Source: Amorphophallus konjac | Lineage: Eukaryota > Streptophyta > Magnoliopsida > Alismatales > Araceae | NCBI GenBank assembly: GCA_022559845.1 | Contig: CM040121.1 | Span: 512,100,566-512,164,565 of the forward strand | Reading direction: 5' to 3' | Length of the DNA: 64,000 bases | Shown: positions 43,201 to 54,055 of the stretch, in pieces | How positions within the stretch are numbered: the stretch's first letter is position 1 | How the letters are laid out: every line of letters starts with the position of its first letter | Program-made: the position numbers and the translations under genes | Notes under the pieces: model-generated | The model's database searches: none | Seen by the model: only the letters and a program-made list of their open reading frames with translations | Told to the model about the DNA's origin: nothing

Positions 43201-43784
43201 CCTCGGTCGCCCACTCTTAGGCCAACGGGCTGGTCGAGAATGCCAATATGACTATCTTAAAAGGCATAAAGACCAGACTCAGCAAAGCCAAGGGCAGCTG
43301 GCTCGAGGAACTGCCTAGCGTACTTTGGTCACACAGAACGACTCCCAGAACGGCAACCGGTGAAAGTCCTTTCCAGTTGGTATATGGCGCCGAGGCCGTA
43401 ATTTCGTTGGAGATCACCAATCCCTCCCTCCGAGTCATCTGCTTCTCGCCCGAGGTAAACGAGCAAAAATTGCTCAAGAACCTCGACCTAGCAGATGAAC
43501 TCCGAGAGATTTCCAGCATCCGAGTGACGGAATACCAACACCGTCTCGCTCGATACTACAACGCCAAAGTCTGAGACAGGCACTTCCAACCGGGAGACTT
43601 CGTCCTTAGGAAAGCCGAAGCCTCTCGACCACTAGAGGCGGCGGGCAAGCTATCCTCTAACTGGGAAGGTCCCTACCGAGTGGTCGAGACGCTTGGGAAA
43701 GGAGCATACCGGCTATCTACAATGGAAGGGGAACCCATCCCTCGGACGTGGAACGCAGCCACACTACGCAAGTTCTACTTTTGA
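40232..43784 (+). pseudogene. Tat pol: protease end, reverse transcriptase, RNase H, archaeal-type RNase H, integrase
   Basis: One frame runs from 40232 to the terminal TGA at 43782-43784, with in-frame stops at 40683 (TAA), 40782 (TAG), 42561 (TAG), 42732 (TGA), 43218 (TAG) and 43572 (TGA). Reverse transcriptase: WRMCVDFTDLNKATPKD, YSGYHQI and catalytic YIDDM near 41237-41251. A first RNase H follows, then the extra RNase H of Tat elements (WELFVDGSSN, ASEYEAL, ENSRADVLSRLA), in which the usual DSQL reads NSQL near 42283. Integrase: CDRCQR zinc end, GIDILGPFP, VSDNGQQFDS and a GLVEN glutamate. Most stops fit C-to-T or G-to-A change, so the protein is inactive. Confidence 0.92.
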
Positions 43785-45038
43785 AGTCGTGCAAACAATC
43801 TGAGTGAAATAATTTTTTTCCCTTTTCATTCAAACGATTGTTGGTACATCAGAAAAGCCAAAGCCAATACATTGCATAACAAAAAGTAAAAAAAATTCAT
43901 CTGGCGCCACTGCAAGAGGCCATCGCTCGACCGACTCGGTTTGATCTCCTTGCGTCCAGCCACTGACTCTGCCTCGCGTAGAAACTGGCTCGGATAAAAG
44001 GCGATCGATCCAGTTGGCTCGGGGGGCCCATGACAAAGGTGACAGAGGGACTGCGGAAGGGAAGGCTACCTTCCAAGTTGACAGAGGCTGGGGAGAGGGA
44101 ACGCCCATGAAGGCCTCCTCTCTTCCAACCTGCCAACTCTTTGGAACGTACAGAGAGCAAGCAGCCTCCGAAGAGTGAAAGAAATGACGGGGGGAGAGTA
44201 TAAGAGGAGAAAAGAGAAAAAGAAGTCCAGCGTAGCTGGATGAGGAGACAGGGGAAGGCCCGAAAAGGAGGGAGCTTAAATTTCTTCCTCCCCCCGTCCC
44301 TGAGGCGAGCAGAGAGGAACGGGCGGCGGGGACGCTGGATGCCCCCATCCACCCTCCATCTCTCCCCCCGGGAAGCGTCACCGGAACTGATAGAGGAAAC
44401 GACGTGATTTTTTTGTCAAAATCCTCTCCAGATCCGCGCGACGACCGTCAGACCCGCTTCAAACCCGCGCGACGACCGTCGGACCTGCTCAAAACCCGAA
44501 GCAGCAAAAACTCCCTGCCCTCCATCATCGGCATCATCGTCTTCTGAAGGATCTTCCATGCTCTGAATGCAAAGGCTCAGCACTACGAGAAATGGAGAGA
44601 GGACAGACCGTCCTAGAAAACCTTAAAGCGGTCTAGACGGAGAGACGCCCCTAAGTCCCTTATAAAGGCGAGGGGAGGTTGCTTGCCTTAAAAGACTCTC
44701 TCCTCAAAAACACGCCAAAAGGATTTCCCCTTTATGACTGGTCACCTCAAACTCCTCGTTTCCACCCCCAGCGGGACACACGAAGCGGCCAAGCATTCAA
44801 AGCGTGATCAAACGGAAAGACACCCTGCCAAACGCCGGAGACGGGGACCCAACCATCACGTGAGATCTGCGCAGAAAGTATCGGTCCTTTCCAACTACTA
44901 CAGATATGCTGATCAAATCATGGCAAGTACAGCAAGCAACAAGCAATGTTTTTCTCTATTGCCTTACATAATAAGAGTCCTTCTTTAAAAAAAATGAAAG
45001 AGAAAAGGACAAACAAGGGAAGAAGACAAAGCAGATCA
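43785..45038. other. Non-coding stretch between Tat pol and the antisense ORF
   Basis: Minus-strand frames at 43830-44381 are Ser/Pro-rich and unlike any family. I see no gene. Purine-rich and pyrimidine-rich blocks alternate at 44150-44300. Confidence 0.4.
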
Positions 45039-47470
45039 TCAGGCCTCTGGCCCATCTAGCGGCTCGGAAGCGGAAGGCACGGACGGTCTGCCCCCGGTAC
45101 CCTCGGTGACGGCTGACCCAGGCACTGCCCCTGCCTGTGTGGGAACTGTCTCGGTCGCGAGCCCTCTCGAGGCCTCCAGAGCTGGCGACCCCTCAAGAGA
45201 AGAGACCTTCGGGTCTTCTTCGCCCGACGTCGAGGTAGCAGAGCTGGAGGACGAGGCATCCGAGTCATAATGTTGACCGGACGGGAAACGGAGCCTGGAG
45301 TCATGCTCTTCAGCATAGGCCACCGCTTGACGATAGCCCTGCTTGAAGCCCTTGCGGACGCCTCGGCGGAGAGCCAACTCGTAGTAGGGAAGGGCAGCCT
45401 CCTTCAGGTCGACTTGGTAGGCCTCCGAGCATTTATACTGCTCGACCGCCTCTGCCTCGACCAACCCTACCCTCCCTACGAGTTCAGCCATCTTTCGCTC
45501 TGCCTCGGCTTGCCTCCTCCTGACCTCGGCCGCCCGCTCCTCAGCCTCGACTACCCGCCTCTCTACCTCGGCCCGATTAGCCTCAACCTCCAACCGGTGA
45601 CGCTCTGCTTCCTCCGCTCGGTGCCCTAGGTCGACGCGCTCGGTTTCCCAACAGACATCTAGCTCGACGCGGACAAGGCGCTCCTCCTCAAGGAGCCTAT
45701 TCTTCCTCTCAAGCGACTCCCGAGCCTTGGCCAGTTCCTCGGTCAGTGCTCGGCCTTCCAGCTGGCTTGACCGCAGCAACTCTCTGGTCGCGAGGAACTC
45801 CCACTGGAGCCCCTCGTTCTCCTCGGTGAGCTGGACCAGCTTCCTCTCGGCCCCGCCGAGGGACCAAGCGAGCTGTGACCGCTCTGACTCTAACCGAGCA
45901 TAGGTCTCCGCCATCGTGGCCCCCATCTGAGCCATGACCAGGTTGCCCTCCATAATGACGTTGAGGACCCCGGCTGCGGAATGACGCGCACTTCCCCCCT
46001 TCACCCTCGCCGCAACACCGCTGCACATCTCGTACAAGGTGCGCGACACGCCGAGCCTCTCCAGCGCCACCTGCATGAGAACCTTCCCTGCGCCAGGCGC
46101 CCCGCCAGTCAGCCCAGATCAAACTTCTGTCCTAACCGCTCCTGGCGCCACGATCGGTTGGGGTGGCGACGCCTCTGCAGGCGAACCCCCAACCTCGACC
46201 ATCCCGGCTCGCGCGTCGCCACCCGAGGCATCACCCACCTCGACCAACGCCTCAGCCGCGGTTGCTTCAACTTCGGCCCCCTCTGTTCCCACCGAGGGGA
46301 GTGCTGACCCATCACCGTCACCCCCCGGGGTGCCCCTGGTCTCCTCGGCCCCCTCTCGCTCGGCAGATGGGGGAGCTGGCTCGATATGGTCGGCCCTATC
46401 TTGCCCCGAAGGGGGGAGCGCCACCGAGCCAGAATCGCCCTCAGCGGTGGGGATGGCCCCAACCTTCTTGGCTCGCTTCTTGGCCTTAGCGGCGGCCCGC
46501 AACATACCCGCTACGGGGTCCTTGCGCTTCGCCCCGCGCGGCCAAGAAGTCCCCTCGGAGACCGCCCCCTTGCCCTTGTCCCGGGCTTGGGAGCGACCCT
46601 CTGAAGCGGCCGTTTCTCTGTCAGTCGAGTCATCGCAAAGATCGACCACCTCAGCGGCCTCCTTCAGAGGCTCCCGCCTATTATCTGCACAAAAGAAGAA
46701 GACGGTCAGAAATGCAAAAGCAACCCCGGCATCCAAAGAAGAGTCAAGCTCGTGGCGTGTGAACCTGATGGAAGCAGCTGTGTGAGGAGACATCGTTCCA
46801 CATTCTCCGAAGTAACCAGCTCTTCTGTGGATCGGCGATGCTTCAACAAAATGGCTGCGTAATCCTCCACCTGTGGAGGGAACTCGTCGGGGGGGGGGGG
46901 AATATTCGGGTGGAAGTTCGGGATCACCGGGCACTCCCAGGATTCTCTCATCACGTGCGTCTTCACCCAAAAGAACTGGGTTTTCCATCCCTTATGAGAA
47001 GAATCCTTCGCCGCCAGCGAAATGCAGCTCCTATTCCTCCTCGTCTGGATGAAATAGAAACCCTTTTCGGCCGACGGATACGCTTTCAACTCAAAGAAAT
47101 AGTGGAAGAGGTCCAGGGAAGGGGGGACCCCGCACTGACGGCAGAGGATGCAGAAGGCGGAGAGGAGAAGATATGAATTGGCCACCTGCTGGACAGGCGC
47201 CAACGAGAAAAACTTGAGGAGCGTGAGGACGAAGGGCTCGAAAGGGAGATGGAACCCACTCTTCCACGCCAAAAGAAAGGAGCAGAAATGGCCCGTACGA
47301 GAGTCCAAGCTCATCTCGTGCGGGGTGGCGGCAACGAAGCAGTATCTGTAGGGAAGGCGGAACTGGTGCTCTAACCTCCTCACCTCGGCCTCCCTTAGCT
47401 CGCTACAGTTGGGGACCAGCACCTTCGCTACGGGCTCATCGCTCCACTCCCCTGAATGCTGGTCAGCCAT
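45039..47470 (-). CDS. Antisense ORF of the Tat element (putative gypsy-type transposon domain plus coiled coil), one stop
   Basis: Start ATG at 47470. The first exon (47470-45 kb side to 46765) contains LPFEPFVLTLLKFFSLAPVQ, CILCRQCGVPPSLDLFHYFF and FYFIQTRRNR, the conserved pattern of the plant 'putative gypsy type transposon' domain found on the antisense strand of Tat elements. A likely 80-bp intron (46764-46685) has CAG|GTTCAC and TTTTGTGCAG|A borders; joining gives TCA-GAT in frame. Exon 2 (46684-45039) is acidic and alanine-rich, then a long coiled coil rich in E/R/A (about 45330-45960) and a Ser/Glu tail. A single in-frame TGA lies at 46119-46121. Total 784 codons. Function of this family is unknown. 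Confidence 0.7.
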
Positions 47471-47696
47471 GGATTCTGAGGAAGAACTCCAAGAAGAGCA
47501 CTCTCGCGACCCCGAAGACTCTGGGGAAGAGGGAGCTGCCGGATGGCCTCCGCCCTCGCCTCGGCCAACTCTGCGAATGCCGCCGCAAGCCTCTGCTCTT
47601 CCGTCGTGCCCTCACGATGCATCAAGGAGCCTAAAAACACGAAGGGAGGCTAGACCCTAAAAATGGAGGAAGTCTGGAATGTCGAAGAGGGCCCAA

Positions 47697-47704
47697 ACGC
47701 CTAT
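47697..47704 (-). promoter_or_regulatory. Possible TATA box for the antisense ORF
   Basis: The minus strand reads GGGGATATAGGCG about 230 bp upstream of the ATG at 47470, in an otherwise GC-rich stretch. No other support. Confidence 0.3.
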
Positions 47705-47910
47705 ATCCCCTCGTAGAAGGCGGCGTGACGTTCCGACCTCTGAGAAAAGGGGGCCCCTTCGTTTCAAATCCATTAGGATTACCATCATTACGGGCCTTGG
47801 TGACCATGACACGTGGCTTACTCACACCACCAGATCTCCACCCACCTGAGCCACGCTGTTCCTAAACCCTAAAACATCTACTCTTCCGAGCCTTCCTTGG
47901 CTCGGGAGTA

Positions 47911-47933
47911 GGAGGGGGACAAGTGGAGAGGGG
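47911..47933 (+). other. Polypurine tract of the Tat element
   Basis: The purine-rich run GGGAGTAGGAGGGGGACAAG lies directly before the 3' LTR start TGGAGAGGGG at 47934. Confidence 0.8.
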
Positions 47934-48772
47934 GATTTCTACAGCCCAGTCAAAGAGCAGCCGAACTAGGCCCATCAGGACCATACAAGGCTGGAGAGGG
48001 GGATTTCTGCAGCCCAGTCAAAGAGCAGCCGAACTAGGCCCATCAGGACCAAACAAGGCCACGCTCGCCCGAGTGATAGCCCACAGGGCCCACTCCGGAC
48101 TAAAAGCCCAATAAAAGATCGCTCGGGGACCCAACCTTCCTAGGCGACCCTCAGGCTCGGAAGGCCCGAGCGACGGTCAGGTCATCAGAATGATCTACGC
48201 CCGATCTATCCTCAGCCAGGATATAGGGAGGCGCACACGATCGTTCCGACCCATCTCCGTCCGAGCTAGGCCCATCGCCCGGATATGGCTGCCCCCCCTA
48301 AGCTCGAAACGGTCGACCGTCGATTACTTATCCATGCAGCCGTTAAGAGTCCTCTGTGGGCAGGAATTTATAAGGGTGAGGGACTCCAGCTCCCCAAGGT
48401 GATAATGCTCCCACGATGAGGCAATAAAAGCCCATGTTGAAGACGTAAATCCCACCTGAAACCCCTCAACTTACAGGACTCTGGAAGACGGCGCACTATT
48501 TAACCCAGGGGTACCCTCCGGCGAAAGGTAAGGGCAACCACACGCTCAAAACTCCTGAGCAGGAACCAATTCACCCTTCTGGTGGAGAGGGATCTCGCGC
48601 AGAAGCTACTTCCCCCCTTTTATTGCTCCCACCATAGCTCTACTAACTTAAGCATTGGAGGGTTTTCCCCAGAGACTCATCCCTGGGCCCCCTGATCCGT
48701 TTCCCTTTCTTGCAGTTCATAATTCGGTGATCCACCGCCCGCTTAGGACCCGCGCGAGATCACGTCTCTTCA
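47934..48772 (+). repeat. 3' LTR of the Tat element with its first 58 bp duplicated
   Basis: The LTR start occurs twice in tandem: 47934-47991 and 47992-48049, both beginning TGGAGAGGGGGATTTCT. From 47992 onward it matches the 5' LTR to its end at CTCTTCA (48772). Confidence 0.9.
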
Positions 48773-50271
48773 ACTTTGAATCATGTCTGCTTCATATGAC
48801 ACGATTTACTCTCCAATTGATTAAATAACCCACAATCTTCTTGATGATCATAACTCTACTTTCAGATTATCTTGTTCCTAGATTAATGAAAATTGTTCAT
48901 TCACAATTAAATACAGTTTATTGTACATCTCAGATTTTTACAAAAATCATTGTTAGTTGTCTGAGCCTTATTCTACATTTTAAAGCTTGTCCTTGATCCC
49001 TTTATAAACATGTCCTCTGTTTTCAAAAATCTATCCTCAAATTATAAATTGTTATTTTCTAACCTTATACTCTGATTTTTCTTGAGCATGACCCAAGTTT
49101 TATTTTTAAGTGTGTGTCAGATTTTAAAATATTGGTTCATGATTCCCTTGTTTATGTTAAAAATTATTCTATGCTTTAAAAATATGTTATTCTATTTTAT
49201 ATTCACATTTTGACTTCCCAACGCATTGTAAGTCACGTCGAAGGACCATGACACAGTTCATTTAAGGTCGTGTCGACCTAGCTAAACACGTTTCTGATAT
49301 GAATTGTGTATGCTTGCATTGACGGGTTTCAGAACGTACCAGCCGAATACGTTGCGTTTCAGTTCTATCTTATGAAACGTGACCCCCCGTAGATGACTCA
49401 TTTCACTTCAGTCTAACATATACCTATTTTATAAGAATATGGAATTTAGCATGTAATTTGAATATTAATCAGAATTTTAAAAGTTTAGCCTACATTATTG
49501 ATCTCGCATGAACCCGTTCAATTACATTGTCTTCCTTCTAAACAATTTTTCTCTATATGATTCCTACACTCTAATTATTCTACTCCGTACTATTTGAACA
49601 TGACTTCCTTAAAATCTATTTGGCCATCATTATTTGAAATTGTCTAGAGATTACATGTGATATTGGATCCACAAACCAGAATGCGTGGCAATTATAGGGC
49701 CCGATCTAAATCCTAGGAGGAGCGCTTGAAATTATTTGTGCCTCCAAGAGTGTGAATGATCCGATGTGACATTACACTAACTGCATGCGTGTTTAATTGA
49801 TCTAGATAAGTCACTTGTTACATGATTGATTGATTGACTTGTTACATGATTGACTTGCTGCATGATATACTTGACCTAAGAGGGTATTCACTTTTTATAT
49901 GGCCAATCCTCAGTTATGCTCTACCACAGCGGTTGAGCTAGCCACTGCCACACGCTCCCTACTTATGCATGTCTCTGATTCGGACTCGTTAACACGTCAA
50001 AACATTTATCGAGGAGCGAAGAAATCACTAAAGACGCCAGGCTCAAAGGCTGTGACACTAACAACCTCAGGACATTATTCCCTCAAATCTATCCTTGCTG
50101 ACACTGACCCATTCTCAATTCTCGGGTCCTCAAAATACCCGTCTCCTGAGCTGTTGCCACACGGACCACCACGCCAAGAGCCACAACACGAACCATGATC
50201 GGCACCTGTCTCAACTTAACCTCAAATCTCGAATATACCGTTGAACCTTCACATCATTCAACCTGACCGCA
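48773..50271. other. AT-rich spacer without recognised features
   Basis: No gene, RNA or element boundary is supported. The open frame 49899-50198 has no recognisable motifs and is probably chance. Confidence 0.4.
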
Positions 50272-50860
50272 TAGTTTAAAAGGTCATGATGCGGTTGTGA
50301 GGCGCTTTCTATAAACCTCATAAGGCGTAAGCCTTAAGGCACAACGAGGCGTAAGCCTTCATAGAGACAAAAATAATATTAAAATCATAAAAAATACTAA
50401 AAATAATAGTGATTTTCATGTGTTAATGTTATATCAACTCAATGATAAATTCATGTAATTTCAAAAGTATTAAATTATGAGCCAGTTGTCTAGTGCAGTT
50501 GGTTTGTCACCCTTCCCCATATGGGGGAAGGCCCGAGTTCGAGCTCGATTATCCCCTCCCTGTTAAAAAAAAGTACCTACCAAGAAAAAAAATTGAATTA
50601 TGTTTTAAGGACAACAAAAAAATGTAAATTTTGGGAGTACCCTACAATACATCATTACATCATCTTCTCAAGTAATACACACGTCCCAATTAAATACCTT
50701 GAGGCGGTGAAGGCGGTGAGGCATACCACCTCAATCAAAAAAAGACGTAAGCCTCAAGTAAAAGACATGAGACGCATGTCTCAAGGTATTTTTCTAGTGC
50801 CTCACCTTGAGGCTTAAGCCTTAGTGCCTTGAGGCACCGCCTTTTTAAATAATGTCTGAC
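50272..50860. mobile_element. Fold-back element (GAGGC/GCCTC-rich arms)
   Basis: The left arm (about 50276-50365) carries TTTAAAAGG, GAGGCG, AAGGCGTAAGCCTTAAGGCA; the right arm (about 50695-50855) carries the complement, including GAGGCTTAAGCCTTAGTGCC and GCACCGCCTTTTTAAA. It is an imperfect fold-back MITE-like repeat. Ends and target duplication could not be fixed. It is split by a SINE. Confidence 0.55.
50480..50592 (+). mobile_element. tRNA-derived SINE, 113 bp
   Basis: The body carries an A-box-like TAGTGCAGTTGG (about 50491-50502) and a B-box-like GAGTTCGAGCTC (about 50535-50546) with a CCTTCCCC/GGGGAAGG stem between them, then an A-rich tail. It is flanked by 10-bp direct repeats TTAAATTATG (50470-50479) and TTGAATTATG (50593-50602), nine of ten identical. 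This is the structure of short plant SINEs. Confidence 0.8.
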
Positions 50861-51179
50861 CGATGTGGCAAACATATGGCTGAAGGTAGAGGATGACTTA
50901 ACCAATGAAGAGTCCCCTATGATGAACACAACATGGACGATAGGACAAGAAGAGAAATTAGTTGTCGATGTCGAGACTAGAGAGGTCAGCACATAAGAGC
51001 AAAAAACTAGACGAGTGTTCTTATGTGCTAAGCATAATCGAGGACGAGAAGTCCCTCTAACACGTGCTGGTTAGACGAAGATGAAGTGTCGAAGTTGACT
51101 ATGATGGTAGCAAGGAAGAGAGCCGCACCGCAATAGCATGCTATCAAGGACCCAGGGCAAGGTCATGGGCGGCCGCAGT
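50861..51179. other. Sequence left of the young Tekay element
   Basis: No gene is recognised. It is continuous with 61492 onward when the Tekay element is removed, and so may be the internal region of the minus-strand short-LTR element whose LTR is at 61718-61868. Confidence 0.4.
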
Positions 51180-51520
51180 TGTAATATCCCGGACCTTTCG
51201 GATCCTTCTTCATGGGTCCCGGATCTAGTTTTCGGAGTGTCCGGCTCCGTTGTGTCCGAAATTTCGTTTCGGACATCTTTCGTGTTCGGATCGGCGCGAT
51301 CCGGAGTCGTTTCGGAGGCCCGGAGGCGTTCCGCGGCTTTTTCCGCGTGTGTTTTCCGATTCCCGGTGTGTGTTTCGGCTTTTCTCTTCGGACGCTCGTT
51401 GCGGGTGAACCGGGCTGTTCACACGGACACGAGTGGTACCGTTGCGATCGGTGCGTTCCGAGGATCGCGGGGGTGTGATTTCCTATTTTTTTGGAATTTT
51501 ACGGATTTTCCGGGTTTTTC

Positions 51521-51527
51521 TATAAAA
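51521..51527 (+). promoter_or_regulatory. TATA box of the Tekay LTR
   Basis: TATAAAA in TTTTTCTATAAAACCCTTTT, about 340 bp from the LTR start and directly before a long pyrimidine tract, as in strong plant promoters. Transcription would start near 51550. A second copy is in the 3' LTR near 59122. Confidence 0.7.
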
Positions 51528-52093
51528 CCCTTTTTCTTTTCTCTCTCCCCCACCATCTTCTTCTTCCTCTCTTCTTCTTCCTCCTTCCTCCTCTACCGTG
51601 TCTCCCTCTCCCTCTCCCTCTCTTCCTCCCGGTTGGCCACGGCGAGCTCCCCTCCGGCTGCAGACGGCGGCGGGGCGACGGCGCGGCGACGTGGGCGGCG
51701 GCGAGGCGGTCGTGGGGGCGTGCGGCAAGCGTGGGAAGCTTAAGGAAGAACGAGGGTTTTCAAGCGTTCTTCGCGATTCGTGGACGATCCGGCGGAGCAT
51801 TCGCTCCATTGAGGTAGGGTGACGTTCCCTAGCTCTTCGCCGTTCTTTTCCGTGGTTTGTAGGCCGCGGGGAGGCCGAGAGAGGCATGTTTGGGCGTTTT
51901 TGGGGTTTTTCCATGTTTTGGGGTGAGCCGCCCGATCTATGGTTTTAGCCCATGATTCTATGTTTTGGTGGTTTAGATGCATGCTAGGGGTCCCCAGGGG
52001 TCTTCCCCCTTGTTTTCCCCCTCTCCGGTGGAGGTACGGGGGCGTGGTTGGTGTTTTTGGGGTTTTCCCGCCGTAGCGTGCTCTGGGGCAAGC

Positions 52094-52771
52094 GACGGTC
52101 ACTCCAGTGACCGTCACATGCTTGTAACGCCCCTAGAGGGGTGCGTTACTCCCCTGGGTGTTGGCCTTTAGGGTCGAGGGCTGTAGCGGTCCTGCGACTG
52201 GCCGCCGTTTGCTAGTGACGCCCCTGGGCTGGGCCGTCACATGCTTTCGACCGTTGGGTTTTGACCGTTGGGGGTCAGGCCATGTAACGCACCGAGATAG
52301 GCGCGTTACATGCGTGTAACGCACTGGGGCAGGAGCGTTACTTCCTGTTGTCCCCCATGTGGATGGGCCAAGCGACGCATTGGGCCCAGCGCGTTACTTA
52401 CAAGCGACGCGCTGGGGCAGGCGCGTCACTTCCCTTTCCATCCCGAGCGTGAGGGCCATGCGACGCGCTGGTCTAGGCGCGTCACATGCGAGTAACGCAC
52501 TGAGCCTGACGCGTTGCTTGCAAGCGACGCGCCAGGGTAAGCGCGTTACTTTCCCTGTGGTTTTCGTGGGTGTGGGGTGCCATGTGACGCCCTGGCCTAG
52601 GTGCGCCGCTTCCAAGCGACGCACTAGGGTAGGCGCGTCGCTTCCCCCTACCCCCTGGCCGTGTGACGGTCCGCCTTAGACCGCTATTTCCAAGTGACGG
52701 CCCTAGAGTGGACCGCCATTTGGCAGTGACGGTCTGAGGGTAGACCGCCACTTCCTGTGTTGCCCCATGAG
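52094..52771. repeat. Inverted-repeat (hairpin) array in the 5' LTR
   Basis: About 16 successive imperfect palindromes. The first is perfect: GACGGTCACT, 2 nt, then its complement (52094-52115). The second pairs GTAACGCCCCT with AGGGGTGCGTTAC (52124-52149). A later one is TGTAACGC...GCGTTACA (52283-52310). Others use GCGACGCGC...GCGCGTCAC, AAGTGACGGCC...GGACCGCCATT and the like. Loops often read CTGGGGCAGG or variants. It lies downstream of the TATA box, hence in the transcribed leader. Copy in the 3' LTR: 59695-60372. Confidence 0.9.
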
Positions 52772-53892
52772 GGTGGCAACCTCGCTTTTCTCCGACCGTG
52801 GTCTCCGTGCGACGGGACTGGTGCGTGGGGTGATTCCCACACGTTGTCGGGCTTGGGCGTTGTTTTCCGTAACTTGAGAGTCTACTCCTTCAGTGACCCT
52901 CCACTAGTCGTAGCCTACTAGTACGCGTGTGCTAGTCGCACCAGGGAGTGGTGTACGGGCTGACCTTTAGAGACGGTTTGTGGACCGGTTACCGTTGGGC
53001 CCCACGTCTTGCAGCCAGAGTCCGGCTGAGGGGAAAACCGGTCAGAGGGCCAGACCAGGGACGCGCGGTCTGTGTGTGCACACGTGGTTGGGGGCGGTTG
53101 GACCCACGTCGACGGGCGTGACCCCAGCTAGTCACTTGTTTGTGGTTACTTGTACGGTGTTTGCGCCTCGGGTAGGACCTACCACGTCAGGCGGTTCACC
53201 TGCGGTGCGGTGTAAGACGTCAGGGGACGCTACCGGCTGTGCTTCTAGTGGGTGGTACTCCTGTCGAGTACGGAGTGTCAGACTGTCAGTCGTGTGTTTC
53301 CGACCTTCGGGTTTTGACGGTTCGACCGTTGAGTTTCGGTCTTCTCGTACCGTGGCACGTGTGTCGGTTTGCGTGCCGTAGGGTCTAGTTCTGTAGAGTA
53401 CAGGGCTTTCCTTTCCGAGGTACTTTCCTACCGCTAGAGTAGTGGTTTCTCGTTTTTCGAGGTAGGGTTCGAATGATCCCTACTGAGTCTTGTTCCGAGA
53501 CTCATTCCCTGCGTGTTTTCACCGTGTTTCAGGTGAGACGCCACCTTCGGGGAGCGTGTCAGGAGCGCAGCGGAAGCGTGGTGCGGGTGTCCAGAGGTAG
53601 TGCCAGAGGTCAGAGCCGGGGGATGCCCCGTGTAGCTGTACTTTTCTTTCTTGTCACTGTACTAGTCGTGGACTACTGTTGCTGTTGTTGTTATTTTATT
53701 GTGGACCATGTAAAATGTTAAATTCATTTCCTGCTTAATATTATAACTGTTTAATTTCTGCAATTATTTGTGATACTTGTGTAGTTTCCACACCATCCTT
53801 TTAACCCTTCCGAGTCTTCGGACTCGTGGGTGGCGGTACGAGTCTCGGGTTATCGGGCCTTCCCGGTAATCGGATTCTCGGGTCGTTACAGC

Positions 53893-53904
53893 TGGTATCA
53901 GAGC
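53893..53904 (+). other. Primer binding site of the Tekay element
   Basis: TGGTATCAGAGC, perfect initiator tRNA-Met type, 2 nt after the LTR end. Confidence 0.95.
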
Positions 53905-54055
53905 GCGGTTGTGGAATTACATGAGAATCATAGGTAATTGTATTGGTCCACTAGTCCACAACGATGATGTACAGATGACGCTGGCATGGGGCACCGTGTG
54001 TTTATTTTAACATTGCCGTTTCCGTGTTTTTCTGTCTTGTGCTTCAGGAGCGAGT

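Larger units (their letters stand above)
28003..48772 (+). mobile_element. Tat-lineage Ty3/gypsy retrotransposon (about 11 kb without its guest)
   Basis: Direct LTRs (28003-28784; 47934-48772), a primer-site region TCTGGCGCGGTCTGTGGGAA (28785-28804) and a polypurine tract (47911-47933) bound the element. Order inside: gag, protease, reverse transcriptase with two RNase H domains, integrase, then a long antisense ORF, the Tat (RIRE2/Cinful/Retand-like) arrangement. The gag is interrupted at 29888 by a 9.5-kb element. The flanks ATTTT (27998-28002) and ACTTT (48773-48777) are a possible target duplication with one mismatch. LTR divergence is about 35 differences in 780 bp by eye. Confidence 0.9.
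51180..53890 (+). repeat. 5' LTR of the young Tekay element
   Basis: 2711 bp. Differences from the 3' LTR found by eye: one extra T in the run near 51485-51492, G/A near 51512, and T/C near 52508. A pyrimidine-rich leader (51535-51630) follows the TATA box. Frames inside are shadows. Confidence 0.97.

Noticed and set aside
43830..44381. Minus-strand frame of 183 codons downstream of Tat pol
   Set aside because: No recognisable domain, Ser/Pro-rich, overlapping another frame; likely chance in the 3' region of the element.
49899..50198. Possible small plus-strand gene (99 codons)
   Set aside because: No motif, no supporting context and composition like the spacer around it.
50476..50550. tRNA gene
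   Set aside because: A- and B-box-like sequences are present, but no cloverleaf closes and there are a poly-A-like tail and target duplications; a SINE explains it.
52094..52771. CRISPR-like or satellite array
   Set aside because: Units are palindromic with changing arms and no constant repeat/spacer; they are inside an LTR and present in both LTRs, in a plant genome.
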